Below, one piece after another: positions 34,327 to 43,205 of a stretch of 64,000 bases of DNA. The stretch is taken from NCBI RefSeq assembly GCF_900187425.1, contig NZ_FYDJ01000014.1:1-64000 (forward strand), given 5' to 3'. Position 1 is the stretch's first letter. Every line of letters begins with the position of its first letter. Origin of the DNA: Pseudomonas sp. Irchel s3h14 (lineage in GTDB: Bacteria; Pseudomonadota; Gammaproteobacteria; Pseudomonadales; Pseudomonadaceae). The notes under the pieces were generated by a model that searched no databases, had not been told where the DNA came from, and worked only from the letters and a program-made list of their open reading frames with translations. Position numbers and translations under genes: made by a program.

Positions 34327-35508
34327 TCAGCGCAGCTCGGTCAGCGCCCGGGCCAGCAAATCCATGTCTGCAGCCGTGGTGGTGAGCCCCGGCGTTATGC
34401 GAATGCACGGACCACTCGCGGCACCACTGCGCGCCACGGTAAACAGGTTGTAGTCCTTGAGCAGCCGCTCGACCATCGCCTGTTGATCGGCATGCCGGGT
34501 AAAGCGCATCGAGGTGATGCCGCAATACAGTCGCGGGTCGTCCGGGGTCATGACTTCGATCCCCGGCAACTCGCGTACCGCGCGCACCCAGCGGTTGCGC
34601 AGGTAATTGAGCCGAGAGCCCTTGGCGGCGGAACCGCCCATGGCCCGATGCTCCTCGAACACCAGCGGCAGGGTCAGCAGCGCCGGGATGTTGGGCGTGC
34701 TGTACGGCGTGCGGGCGCGAATGTCGGTGACCGGGAAATGCATCTCGCCCATGTCCGGGTCGATATCGGTCAGGCGCTCGGGGGCGATGTAAATGAAGCC
34801 CAGAGTCAGCGGTGCACCGATCCATTTGTGCAGGTTGTAGCCAGCAAAGGCGATGCCCAGTTCCTCGAGATTGAACTCGAGCTGGCCGAGCGCATGGGCG
34901 CCGTCGAGGATCACGTCGATGCCATGTTCCCTGGCGGCTGCGGCAATGGCCTGCACCGGCATCACCAACCCCGAGCGATGGGTGACGTGGGTCAGGGCCA
35001 TCAGTTTGAGTCGTGGATAACGCACGAAGGCTTCGCGGTAAGTGGCCAGCAAACTGTCGAAACTGGCGGGGTGCGGGTGTTCGATCTCGATCACCTCGAC
35101 GCCGCGATGACGTGCCAGCCAGCGCATGGCCCCTTTGACCGTGTCGTATTCCAGATCACAGATCAGCACCTGATCGCCCGGCGTCAGACGGTTGTAGTTG
35201 CGGATCAGCGATTGCAGACCGTCCGAAGCGTTGCGGGTGAAGGCGACAGCGTCGGCGGGTACGCCCACCAGCTCGGCGAGCTGTTTGCGAATCTCCAGGC
35301 TTTCGCCCTGTTCGAAGCGTTGTCGCACATGCACCGAGTTGCTGCGGTTGATCAGTTCGATGTTGCGCTGATACTCCTCGACCACCGTGCGCGACATGCG
35401 CCCGAAGTACCCGTTTTCGAGGTTGATCGGGCCGGGTTCAACCGCATATCGGTCGGCAAAGGTTCGCCAGAAGGCTTCGTCACGGGCACGGCGGGTGTTA
35501 TCGGGCAT
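34327..35508 (-). CDS. Class V aminotransferase (isopenicillin-N epimerase-like)
   Basis: 393-residue PLP enzyme of fold type I. Seen: INLENGYFGRMSRTV, AFTRNASDGLQSLI, DGAHALGQLEF (aspartate contacting PLP nitrogen) and the PLP lysine in AGYNLHKWIGAP. The CefD/SufS-like family includes epimerases, desulfurases and lyases; no cysteine-desulfurase loop is evident, so epimerase or lyase is more likely. Convergent with the dioxygenase gene (2 bases apart) and 36 bases downstream of the DUF3820 gene. Substrate unknown. Confidence 0.8.
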   Translation of the reverse strand: MPDNTRRARDEAFWRTFADRYAVEPGPINLENGYFGRMSRTVVEEYQRNIELINRSNSVHVRQRFEQGESLEIRKQLAELVGVPADAVAFTRNASDGLQSLIRNYNRLTPGDQVLICDLEYDTVKGAMRWLARHRGVEVIEIEHPHPASFDSLLATYREAFVRYPRLKLMALTHVTHRSGLVMPVQAIAAAAREHGIDVILDGAHALGQLEFNLEELGIAFAGYNLHKWIGAPLTLGFIYIAPERLTDIDPDMGEMHFPVTDIRARTPYSTPNIPALLTLPLVFEEHRAMGGSAAKGSRLNYLRNRWVRAVRELPGIEVMTPDDPRLYCGITSMRFTRHADQQAMVERLLKDYNLFTVARSGAASGPCIRITPGLTTTAADMDLLARALTELR

Positions 35509-35544
35509 GGGCTACTCAATCAGGGGCCAGGTATGGGTGTCGGG

Positions 35545-35784
35545 TCAATGGCGAGGGGCGGGTTTGCCATGTTTGGCGCGTAGCGGTTCGAGCAGCTCCG
35601 ACAAGCCGTTGTGATCGATTTCCTGCATCAAGGCCAGCAAGCCGCCGAGTTCGCCATGGGGGAAACCTTCCCGAGCGAACCAGTTCAGGTATTGGCCGGG
35701 GAGGTCGGCAATGATTCGGCCCTTGTACTTGCCGAAGGGCATTTCACGGGTAATCAACAGTTCGAGCTTTTCAGGGTTCATCAA
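35545..35784 (-). CDS. DUF3820 family protein
   Basis: 79-residue protein with the family core MPFGKYKGRIIADLPGQYLNWF. The same core occurs near exonuclease-like and quorum-regulated Pseudomonas proteins, but the function is not established. Cytoplasmic, no membrane segment. Two adjacent ATG codons (35784, 35781) are possible starts. Probably the first gene of a short unit with the aminotransferase. Confidence 0.8.
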   Translation of the reverse strand: MMNPEKLELLITREMPFGKYKGRIIADLPGQYLNWFAREGFPHGELGGLLALMQEIDHNGLSELLEPLRAKHGKPAPRH

Positions 35785-35984
35785 TCAGTCGTCTTGATTC
35801 AAACAGTCTGGAAAATACAGGCATTCTGCATGCAGGCCAAATGACAGATCATGCAAAAAAAGCGGATACAGATTTCGCGTTAAACGATAAGCGATTGAAA
35901 TATAAGTAGTAAGTAGTCAGTTCCAAGCTGGCATGCAGGGTGCAAGACCTATTGCATCTTTCATTAACCGCGAGGAATTGAAAA

Positions 35985-36452
35985 ATGACCGACATGAATA
36001 AAGAAGCCATCTCTGTACTCAACGACCTGATTGAAACCAGCAAAGACGGTCAGGAAGGGTTCAAGACTTGCGCTGAAGACATCAAACACCCTGAACTCAA
36101 AACCCTGTTCGTTCAGCGCTCCGCCGACTGCGCTGCTGCCGCTGCCGAGCTGCAGGCCACTGTGCGTTCCCTGGGCGGTGATCCGGAAACCTCCACCAGC
36201 GTCAGCGGCGATATGCACCGTCGCTGGGTCGACGTGAAGGCGATGTTCACTGGCAAGGATGAAGAGGCAGTGCTGAACGAAGCCGAACGTGGTGAAGACC
36301 ACGCGCTGAAGGCTTACAAGGACGCACTGGAAAAAATCAACAAGGACAACCTGGTGAGCATTCGTGACATCGTTGAACGCCAGTATCACGGCGTACAACG
36401 TAACCACGATCAGGTGAAAGCCCTGCGTAATCAGGCTCGCGCACGCTCATAA
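35985..36452 (+). CDS. PA2169/DUF2383 family four-helix protein
   Basis: 155-residue ferritin-like helical-bundle protein. Typical: VLNDLIETSKDGQEGFKTCAEDI, LKTLFVQRSADCAAAAAEL, EAERGEDHALKAYKDAL and IVERQYHGVQRNHDQVKAL. The family is often strongly induced in stationary phase or stress, but its role is unknown. Preceded by GAGGAATTG and closed by a clear terminator at 36469. Monocistronic. Confidence 0.85.
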   Translation: MTDMNKEAISVLNDLIETSKDGQEGFKTCAEDIKHPELKTLFVQRSADCAAAAAELQATVRSLGGDPETSTSVSGDMHRRWVDVKAMFTGKDEEAVLNEAERGEDHALKAYKDALEKINKDNLVSIRDIVERQYHGVQRNHDQVKALRNQARARS

Positions 36453-36468
36453 GCGTTCGTTATCTGTC

Positions 36469-36498
36469 AAAAACGCCAGCCAGCCCTGGCGTTTTTTT
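36469..36498 (+). terminator. Terminator of the DUF2383 gene
   Basis: AAAACGCCAG, short loop, CTGGCGTTTTTTT: rho-independent hairpin starting 17 bases after the stop codon. Confidence 0.92.
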
Positions 36499-36530
36499 GT
36501 GTTCGGCATTTAACGCTGGACGGAATATAC

Positions 36531-36659
36531 GTGCCCATCACTTTGCAGGCCTTGTTCGCACCTGACCGCCGCGCCTTGCAGTTCGCGATCAAGACTTTGA
36601 TCGGCGGAGAACTGGCGCTGCAGAGCGTCACTAGTGGGGGTGAATTCTGGACAGCGTAA
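36531..36659 (+). pseudogene. Remnant of a FUSC-family transporter N-terminus
   Basis: From a GTG the frame reads VPITLQALFAPDRRALQFA followed by IKTLIGGELALQSV, which looks like the amino end of FUSC (fusaric-acid resistance type, AaeB-like) efflux proteins, where FAPDRRALQFALKTLLGGGLAL is followed by membrane segments. Here the reading stops after 42 codons with unrelated residues (TSGGEFWTA) and no membrane segments follow. A normal member is over 600 residues. The rest of the gene was probably deleted, with the unknown membrane-protein gene at 36737 now occupying the downstream side. Confidence 0.6.
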
Positions 36660-36736
36660 TGGCTACTTAGTAGCATTCGCCGCATACGGATCTTTCTCCT
36701 GCACGTCGATCGACGTGGGTCAATCAAGGAATCGAA

Positions 36737-37471
36737 ATGCACGACTTCACCCATGGCGATAAAACCGTTTCTTTCACTGTCTTGAGCGGTGAAGTGGTGG
36801 GCAGCGAAAAACTCAGCGAGACCCGCGTGACATCCACGGGCGGCGTTCATGTGAACGGTAACGATGGTGATGTGACGCCTGTGCGCATCAGTTCTGTTTC
36901 GATCATCAATCATGAGTTCTGGGTCAGAACCCCGGACGGCGTCGAGCACGATGTAAAGCTGCGCGGCGTGGACATTCCTTTGCGCACAGGTCAGGAAATC
37001 TCTTTGATCAGTGCCTTGAAGAAGGATGGTTCGCCGCTGCACACCATTTTGCAAAACCACACGGCGTCCAAGCGCTGGGTGCTGCGTGACGCGAACGCGC
37101 TGAATACCGAGTTGGAGCTGTCGCCCTTTAACTGGAAGACGGTGCTGATCGTGCTTGGATTGTGCGTCGCCGGTCTTGCTACAGCCGGGCTAGGCTTCCT
37201 GGCGGCGACGGGCTATTTTTGCTACGCGTGGTATCAGGGCTCCCAGCGCAAGAAACTGCTGATTAGCGATTTGAACGCCTACATCGAGAAGCTGGACAAT
37301 CGGGTCGCCAGTCGCGGCCAGGCGCCAAGCCCTGTTCAAATTGAAAGCCCGGTCCAGGCTGAAATCTCTTTCCAGGTCGAAAGTCCTGCACCGGCGCAAC
37401 CCCCTGCCGAGACTGAAAGCCCTAAGCTGAACAGTGAGAGCGTGCGCAGGGCGTTATCGCGCAATCTCTGA
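36737..37471 (+). CDS. Unknown protein with one central membrane hairpin
   Basis: 244 residues, not recognised. N-terminal ~135 residues are soluble and beta-rich with repeated hydrophilic strands (VTSTGGVHVNGNDGDVTPV, EHDVKLRGVDIPLRTGQEI), then a glycine/alanine-rich hydrophobic stretch at about 137-170 (VLIVLGLCVAGLATAGLGFLAA and YFCYAWY), a basic segment (QRKKLL) and a short coiled helix, and a low-complexity tail rich in Pro, Glu and Ser (SPVQIESPVQAE). No signal peptide. RBS is AAGGAATCG. It replaces the lost FUSC gene between conserved neighbours and is followed by its own terminator, suggesting acquisition. Confidence 0.75.
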   Translation: MHDFTHGDKTVSFTVLSGEVVGSEKLSETRVTSTGGVHVNGNDGDVTPVRISSVSIINHEFWVRTPDGVEHDVKLRGVDIPLRTGQEISLISALKKDGSPLHTILQNHTASKRWVLRDANALNTELELSPFNWKTVLIVLGLCVAGLATAGLGFLAATGYFCYAWYQGSQRKKLLISDLNAYIEKLDNRVASRGQAPSPVQIESPVQAEISFQVESPAPAQPPAETESPKLNSESVRRALSRNL

Positions 37472-37488
37472 TTTGGCTCAGAGGCAGC

Positions 37489-37518
37489 AAGGGGGAGCAA
37501 GCTCCCCCTTCAGTTTTT
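37489..37518 (+). terminator. Terminator of the unknown membrane-protein gene
   Basis: AAGGGGGAGC-AA-GCTCCCCCTT followed by CAGTTTTT, 17 bases after the stop codon. Confidence 0.85.
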
Positions 37519-37521
37519 CCC

Positions 37522-37553
37522 GGACACCAGTGACGCGGAGCCTGGGAGCGATC
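37522..37553. repeat. Decayed fragment of the GATC palindrome
   Basis: GGACACCAGTGACGCGGAG then CTGGGAGCGATC: the centre and right end of the 102-106 bp element with the intervening part deleted and a G replacing A in the GGGAACGATC end. Confidence 0.65.
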
Positions 37554-37567
37554 AGCGGACTTGCAAA

Positions 37568-38038
37568 TCAGCCGATGCTGATCGCCGGCAGGGTAGGCAA
37601 CGTCACCGTCTGCTGCTTACGCGGCGCCAGAATCTCCGCCTCGCCATCCACTACCAATTCATCGCGCTGGTTAAACACGCGAGTGGCAATCCGCACACGA
37701 AACTTCGGCAGCTTCTCGAGAATCTCCAGACGCACGGTCAGCGTGTCGCCAATCTTCACCGGCTTCTGAAAGCTCATCTGCTGACCGATATAGATAGTCC
37801 CCGGCCCAGGCAACTCGCAGGCAACGGCAGCGCTGATCAGCGCACCGCTGAACATGCCGTGAGCGATGCGTTCCTTGAACATGGTGCCGGCGGCGAATTC
37901 AGCGTCCAGGTGCACCGGGTTGTGATCGCCGGACATCTCGGCGAACAACTGAATGTCGCGCTCTTCGACCGTCTTGCTGTAGCTGGCGGTCTGGCCGACT
38001 TCAAGGGCCTCGTAAGGGGTGTTGGTAACCTGGGTCAT
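37568..38038 (-). CDS. phaJ: MaoC-family (R)-specific enoyl-CoA hydratase
   Basis: 156-residue single hot-dog hydratase with the motif FAEMSGDHNPVHLD carrying the catalytic Asp and His, and FKERIAHGMFSGALISA. This is the PhaJ4-like type that takes enoyl-CoA from beta-oxidation to (R)-3-hydroxyacyl-CoA, a precursor of medium-chain polyhydroxyalkanoate. Position beside a lipase-like hydrolase and two FadD genes matches the P. aeruginosa PA3299-PA3302 order. Start at ATG 38038; nine bases upstream is a TTG in frame, less likely. RBS AGGAA. Confidence 0.88.
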   Translation of the reverse strand: MTQVTNTPYEALEVGQTASYSKTVEERDIQLFAEMSGDHNPVHLDAEFAAGTMFKERIAHGMFSGALISAAVACELPGPGTIYIGQQMSFQKPVKIGDTLTVRLEILEKLPKFRVRIATRVFNQRDELVVDGEAEILAPRKQQTVTLPTLPAISIG

Positions 38039-38078
38039 CTGTTTCAATTCCTGTCACGAATAAATAAATTCAAAAAAA

Positions 38079-39023
38079 CTATTCCGATCTGGGCGGTCGA
38101 CGGTGGCTCAGCGCCTGGGCGATCCAGCTCAACACGTCATTGATCACTTCATCGCGGTTGCTCTCGTTGAACAGTTCATGCCGTGCCTGCGGGTAAATAG
38201 TCAGTTGCAGGCTTTGGCTGCCGGCCGCGCGTAGCGCATGGGCCAGATCTTTCAGACGCTTGCCTTCGCTCACCGGATCACATTCACCGCCGATGACCAG
38301 CAACGGCAGGCCCGGATCAATCTGAGCGAGATTGGACGCTTTGCTGATTTGCTGCAACCCACCGAGCAAATCGATCCACAGCTGATTGGTGCAGCGAAAG
38401 CCGCAGAGCGGGTCGTTGGCGTACAGGTCGACCTCCGCCGGGTCGCGGCTGAGCCAGTCGAACTTAGTGCGCGCCGGTTTGAATTTTTTGTTGAACGAAC
38501 CGAACGACAACCATTCGATCAGCGCACTGCGACCCTTCGGGCCCTGGCGCAAACGTTCTAACCGCGCAATCTGCCGCGCCGCGCGATAGAGCGCCACCGG
38601 TTGGAAGTTCGACCCGCAGAGAATGGCACCGTGCAGGCTGGCGCTGTGGTGCAGCAGATAGGCCTGGGCGATGTAGCTGCCCATGCTGTGACCGAGCAGC
38701 ACGATTGGCGCGCCGGGATGTTGTTGGCCGATGTGCTGGTTGAGGCTCGCCAGGTCGCCGACCACCTTGCACCAACCGTCATCGTCGGCGAAATGGCCCA
38801 GTGTCCCGTTTTCGGCAGTTTTGCCATGTCCACGCAGGTCCGGCGCATACACACCGTAGCCCTGATCACAGAGTTTTTCCGCCAGACGGGCGTAGCGGCC
38901 ACTGTGTTCCGCCATGCCATGGGCCAGCAGAATCACTGCTTTTAAAGGCGCGGCGGGCAGCCACTGGTTGACGAAGAGGCGGCTGCGGTCACTCGCGGTC
39001 AGCCAGAAAGTGTCGTGGATCAT
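38079..39023 (-). CDS. Alpha/beta hydrolase, monoacylglycerol-lipase type
   Basis: 314-residue serine hydrolase. Nucleophile in LLGHSMGSYIA (S113), oxyanion region LAHGMAEHSGRYARLA, acid in GGECDPVSEG and histidine in QARHELFNESNRDEV complete the triad. The HGMAEHSGRY motif is characteristic of monoacylglycerol lipase/lysophospholipase-type enzymes. It shares strand and close spacing (40 bases) with the phaJ-like gene and lies opposite fadD2, suggesting a role in releasing fatty acids. Start at MIHDTFW, with AAAGGAACC upstream. Confidence 0.85.
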   Translation of the reverse strand: MIHDTFWLTASDRSRLFVNQWLPAAPLKAVILLAHGMAEHSGRYARLAEKLCDQGYGVYAPDLRGHGKTAENGTLGHFADDDGWCKVVGDLASLNQHIGQQHPGAPIVLLGHSMGSYIAQAYLLHHSASLHGAILCGSNFQPVALYRAARQIARLERLRQGPKGRSALIEWLSFGSFNKKFKPARTKFDWLSRDPAEVDLYANDPLCGFRCTNQLWIDLLGGLQQISKASNLAQIDPGLPLLVIGGECDPVSEGKRLKDLAHALRAAGSQSLQLTIYPQARHELFNESNRDEVINDVLSWIAQALSHRRPPRSE

Positions 39024-39265
39024 GGCGGTTCCTTTGCGCTTGGTCGTTGCATTGTATAGCGCATCCATAGCGTGCCGTCTGATCAGGCCACGCCGTGGCA
39101 GCAAGATTCACGCGATCAATGTCGACCGTGCGCATATTTGCCTGATTCGCCATAGCTGCTAGTGTCCGTGAAGCTCCGTTTTTCGCTTTTTCTGCTTTTT
39201 GAGGGATAAGAGAGGAAGGACAGAAAAACGGCCCCGGATAGGTTCAGGTAAAGAGGACAAGAATA

Positions 39266-40954
39266 ATGCAACCTGATTTCTGGAATGACAAACGCCCGGC
39301 CGGCGTGCCCCTGGACATCGATCAAGGGGCCTATAAGTCGGTGATCGAGGTGTTCGAGCGTTCCTGCAAGAAATTTGCTGACCGCCCGGCATTCAGCAAC
39401 ATGGGCGTCACCCTGACCTACGCCGAACTGGAACGCTACAGCGCAGCGTTCGCCGGTTACCTGCAAGCCCACACCGACCTGGTGCCGGGGGATCGGATTG
39501 CGGTGCAGATGCCCAACGTCCTGCATTACCCGATTGCCGTGTTCGGTGCCTTGCGCGCCGGGCTGATCGTGGTCAACACCAACCCGCTGTACACCGCGCG
39601 GGAGATGCGTCATCAGTTCAAGGACTCCGGTGCCCGGGCGCTGATTTACCTGAACATGTTCGGGCAGAAAGTCCAGGAAGTGCTGCCCGACACCGACATC
39701 CAGTACCTGATCGAAGCGAAAATGGGCGACCTGATGCCCACCGCCAAGGGCTGGCTGGTCAATACGATGGTGAGTAAGGTCAAGAAGATGGTCCCGGCGT
39801 ACTCCTTGCCGCAGGCCACTTCCTTCAAGAGCGCGCTGAGTCTGGGCCGGGGCCTGGGCATCAAGCCGCTGAAAGTCGGGCTCGACGACATTGCCGTGCT
39901 GCAATACACCGGCGGCACCACCGGCCTGGCCAAGGGCGCGATGCTGACCCACGGCAACCTGGTAGCCAACATGCAGCAAGTGCGGGCGTGCCTGGAGCAG
40001 TTCGGTAATGACGGCCAACCGCTGTTGCGCGAAGGGCAAGAGGTCATGGTCGCGCCGCTGCCGCTGTACCACATCTATGCCTTCACGGCGAACTGCATGT
40101 GCATGATGGTGTCGGGCAACCACAACGTGCTGATCACCAATCCGCGAGACATCAAGGGCTTCATCAAGGAGCTGAAGAACTGGCGGTTCTCGGCGTTGCT
40201 GGGACTCAACACGCTGTTCGTTGCGCTGATGGACCACCCGGATTTCAAGACCCTGGATTTCTCCAGCCTGAAACTCACCAACTCTGGCGGCACCGCGCTG
40301 GTCAAGGCCACGGCCGAGCGCTGGGAACAGCTCACCGGTTGCCGCATCACCGAAGGTTACGGCCTGACCGAAACCTCGCCGGTGGCCTGCACCAACCCGT
40401 ACGGCGACAAGTCGCGGCTCGGTACAGTCGGCCTGCCGGTGCCGGGCACCACGCTGAAAGTCATCAACGATGAAGGCGTCGAGCAGCCGCTGGGCGAGCG
40501 CGGCGAACTGTGCATCAAGGGCCCGCAGATCATGAAGGGTTACTGGCAGAAACCCGAAGCCACCGCCGAAGTGCTGGATGCCGAGGGCTGGTTCAAGTCG
40601 GGCGACATCGCGGTGATCGACCCGGACGGTTTTGTGCGCATCGTCGATCGCAAGAAAGACATGATCATCGTCTCGGGCTTCAACGTGTACCCGAACGAGA
40701 TCGAAGACGTGGTCATGGCTCACCCGAAAGTCGCCAACTGCGCGGTGATCGGTGTGCCGGACGAGCGGTCGGGGGAGGCGGTGAAGCTGTTTGTGGTGGC
40801 CCGTGAAACGGGTGTCAGCCTTGAAGAGCTGAAGGCTTACTGCAAGGAAAACTTCACGGCGTACAAAGTGCCCAAGCACATCGTCTTGCGTGAGTCGTTG
40901 CCGATGACCCCGGTTGGGAAAATTCTGCGGCGGGAGTTGCGGGATATTGCTTGA
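39266..40954 (+). CDS. fadD2: Long-chain acyl-CoA synthetase
   Basis: 562-residue AMP-forming fatty acid-CoA ligase. ATP motif YTGGTTGLAKGAM, EGYGLTETSPV, and the C-terminal DRKKDMIIVSGFNVYPNEIED are intact. It activates long-chain fatty acids for beta-oxidation at the inner membrane. The second, similar gene follows 385 bases downstream; the pair and the divergent hydrolase reproduce the fadD2-fadD1 order of P. aeruginosa, from which the symbol is taken. RBS AGAGGACAAG. Confidence 0.93.
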   Translation: MQPDFWNDKRPAGVPLDIDQGAYKSVIEVFERSCKKFADRPAFSNMGVTLTYAELERYSAAFAGYLQAHTDLVPGDRIAVQMPNVLHYPIAVFGALRAGLIVVNTNPLYTAREMRHQFKDSGARALIYLNMFGQKVQEVLPDTDIQYLIEAKMGDLMPTAKGWLVNTMVSKVKKMVPAYSLPQATSFKSALSLGRGLGIKPLKVGLDDIAVLQYTGGTTGLAKGAMLTHGNLVANMQQVRACLEQFGNDGQPLLREGQEVMVAPLPLYHIYAFTANCMCMMVSGNHNVLITNPRDIKGFIKELKNWRFSALLGLNTLFVALMDHPDFKTLDFSSLKLTNSGGTALVKATAERWEQLTGCRITEGYGLTETSPVACTNPYGDKSRLGTVGLPVPGTTLKVINDEGVEQPLGERGELCIKGPQIMKGYWQKPEATAEVLDAEGWFKSGDIAVIDPDGFVRIVDRKKDMIIVSGFNVYPNEIEDVVMAHPKVANCAVIGVPDERSGEAVKLFVVARETGVSLEELKAYCKENFTAYKVPKHIVLRESLPMTPVGKILRRELRDIA

Positions 40955-40981
40955 TCTTTGAATGGCCGCGCTTCGCGCGGA

Positions 40982-41070
40982 TCGCGGGCAAGCCATGCTC
41001 CTACGGGTTCGATGTCGTTCACATGTTTTGTGAACACCACTGAACCTGTAGGAGCATGGCTTGCCCGCGA
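40982..41070. repeat. REPIN H
   Basis: Arms TCGCGGGCAAGCCATGCTCC and GGAGCATGGCTTGCCCGCGA; the spacer has its own small hairpin GTTCACATGTTTTGTGAAC. It fills part of the 40955-41339 gap between fadD2 and fadD1; the remaining ~270 bases hold no gene and presumably the fadD1 promoter, with an A/T-rich leader (AATAATAATCG near 41284). Confidence 0.88.
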
Positions 41071-41339
41071 TGCTTTTAAAGGGCGAAAGGCCCGGTTTTA
41101 CGAGGCTTTCAAGGTCGTATAGAATTTTTGCTCTAAAATGACCGCTTGCTACTCTTGAGTCATTAAAGTGACTGTAGAGGCTTCTTTTGGCTCTGGTCGG
41201 CCCTTTGCAAAGCTGCTACTCTCGGCGCGCTTTGTGACTTCTCGGCCTTGTTAAAAGCCAGACTCACCAATAATCAAACACCAATAATAATCGCATCAAA
41301 TGCGGTATTTGAATTCGCGTTGCTGAGGAGTGGGCTTCC

Positions 41340-43040
41340 ATGATCGAAGACTTTTGGAAGGATAAGTACCCTGCCGGGATTGCTGCCGACATCAATCCGG
41401 ACGAGTATCCGAATATTCAGGCGGTGTTGAAGCAGTCCTGCCAACGCTTTGCCGACAAACCGGCATTCAGCAACCTGGGCAAGACAATCACCTACGGTGA
41501 ACTGTACGAATTGTCCGGTGCCTTTGCCGCTTACCTGCAACAGCATACCGACTTGCAGCCGGGCGATCGAATCGCCGTGCAGCTGCCCAACGTGTTGCAG
41601 TACCCGGTCGCCGTCTTCGGTGCCATCCGCGCCGGGCTGATCGTGGTCAACACCAACCCGCTGTACACCGCGCGGGAAATGGAACACCAATTCAACGACT
41701 CCGGTGCCAAAGCCCTGGTCTGCCTGGCCAACATGGCGCACCTGGCCCAGCTCGTCGTGCCGAAAACCGGCGTCAAGCACGTGATCGTCACCGAAGTGGC
41801 CGACCTGCTGCCGCCGCTCAAGCGCCTGTTGGTCAACAGCGTCATCAAGTACGTGAAGAAGATGGTCCCGGCGTATCACTTGCCCAAGGCCATCAAGTTC
41901 AACGACGTACTGAGCAAGGGCCACGGCCAGCCAGTCGCTGAAGCCAACCCGGCCAGCGGCGACGTTGCCGTGCTGCAATACACCGGCGGCACCACCGGCG
42001 TGGCCAAGGGCGCGATGCTGACCCACCGCAACCTGGTGGCGAACATGCTGCAGTGCAAGGCGCTGATGGGTTCCAACCTCAATGAAGGTTGCGAGGTCCT
42101 GATCACGCCGCTGCCGCTGTACCACATCTATGCCTTCACCTTTCATTGCATGGCGATGATGCTGATCGGCAACCACAACATCCTGATCAGCAACCCGCGC
42201 GATTTGACGGCGATGGTCAAGGAACTGTCGAAGTGGAAATTCAGCGGTTTCGTCGGGCTCAATACGCTATTTGTCGCCCTGTGCAACAACGAAGGTTTCC
42301 GCAAGCTGGATTTCTCGGCGCTGAAAGTCACCCTGTCCGGTGGCATGGCCCTGCAACTGGCCGCGGCCGAGCGCTGGAAAGCGGTCACCGGTTGCGCCAT
42401 CTGTGAAGGTTACGGCATGACCGAAACCAGCCCGGTGGCCACCGTCAATCCAATCCAGAACATCCAGATCGGCACCATCGGTATTCCGGTGCCGTCGACC
42501 CTGTGCAAAGTCATCGACGATGCCGGCGTTGAACAGCCAATGGGCGAAATCGGTGAGCTGTGTGTGAAAGGTCCGCAAGTGATGAAGGGCTACTGGCAGC
42601 GTCAGGACGCCACCGATGAAATCCTCGACAGCGAAGGCTGGTTGAAGACCGGTGACATCGCGCTGATCCAGCCTGACGGTTACATGCGCATCGTCGATCG
42701 CAAGAAAGACATGATTCTGGTCTCCGGTTTCAACGTGTACCCGAACGAACTGGAAGACGTGCTCGCGACCCTGCCGGGCGTGCTGCAATGCGCAGCCATC
42801 GGGGTGCCGGACGAGAAATCGGGCGAGGCGATCAAGATCTTCATCGTCGCCAAACCGGGCGTGACGCTGACCAAAGAGCAGGTGATGGAGCACATGCGCG
42901 CCAACGTCACCGGCTACAAAGTGCCGAAAGCCGTGGAGTTCCGCGACGCGCTGCCGACCACCAACGTTGGCAAGATCCTGCGCCGCGAGTTGCGCGACGA
43001 AGAGCTGAAAAAGCTCGGCGTCAAAAAGGTAAGCGCGTAA
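41340..43040 (+). CDS. fadD1: Long-chain acyl-CoA synthetase
   Basis: 566-residue AMP-forming acyl-CoA synthetase, paralogue of the preceding gene along its whole length (shared AVFGA(I/L)RAGLIVVNTNP and YTGGTTG). Adenylate-forming motifs YTGGTTGVAKGAM, EGYGMTETSPV and DRKKDMILVSGFNVYPNELED are intact. It has its own upstream region after a REPIN and a clean terminator, so it can be expressed apart from fadD2. RBS GAGGAGTGGG. Confidence 0.93.
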   Translation: MIEDFWKDKYPAGIAADINPDEYPNIQAVLKQSCQRFADKPAFSNLGKTITYGELYELSGAFAAYLQQHTDLQPGDRIAVQLPNVLQYPVAVFGAIRAGLIVVNTNPLYTAREMEHQFNDSGAKALVCLANMAHLAQLVVPKTGVKHVIVTEVADLLPPLKRLLVNSVIKYVKKMVPAYHLPKAIKFNDVLSKGHGQPVAEANPASGDVAVLQYTGGTTGVAKGAMLTHRNLVANMLQCKALMGSNLNEGCEVLITPLPLYHIYAFTFHCMAMMLIGNHNILISNPRDLTAMVKELSKWKFSGFVGLNTLFVALCNNEGFRKLDFSALKVTLSGGMALQLAAAERWKAVTGCAICEGYGMTETSPVATVNPIQNIQIGTIGIPVPSTLCKVIDDAGVEQPMGEIGELCVKGPQVMKGYWQRQDATDEILDSEGWLKTGDIALIQPDGYMRIVDRKKDMILVSGFNVYPNELEDVLATLPGVLQCAAIGVPDEKSGEAIKIFIVAKPGVTLTKEQVMEHMRANVTGYKVPKAVEFRDALPTTNVGKILRRELRDEELKKLGVKKVSA

Positions 43041-43049
43041 CAAACAATA

Positions 43050-43074
43050 AGCCCCGCAGATGCGGGGCTTTTTG
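43050..43074 (+). terminator. Terminator of fadD1
   Basis: AGCCCCGC-AGAT-GCGGGGCT followed by TTTTG, ten bases after the stop codon. Confidence 0.92.
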
Positions 43075-43111
43075 TTTCTGGCCAGGATGTTTTCAGCGTC
43101 TGTCAGGACGC

Positions 43112-43196
43112 TTTCGCGAGCAAGCCCGCTCCCGCATTTAATCGAGTTCATCCAGAAGGAATGCGATCGAATGTGGGAGCGGGCTTGCTCGCGAAG
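43112..43196. repeat. REPIN I
   Basis: Arms of the GCGGGCTTGCTCGC type with spacer TAATCGAGTTCATCCAGAAG, related to REPINs A and E. Lies between the convergent fadD1 and the unknown gene at 43206. Confidence 0.9.
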
Positions 43197-43205
43197 CTTT
43201 TGCTT

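Noticed and set aside
39116..40996. 626-codon minus-strand frame
   Set aside because: Antisense shadow of fadD2, which has all acyl-CoA synthetase motifs.
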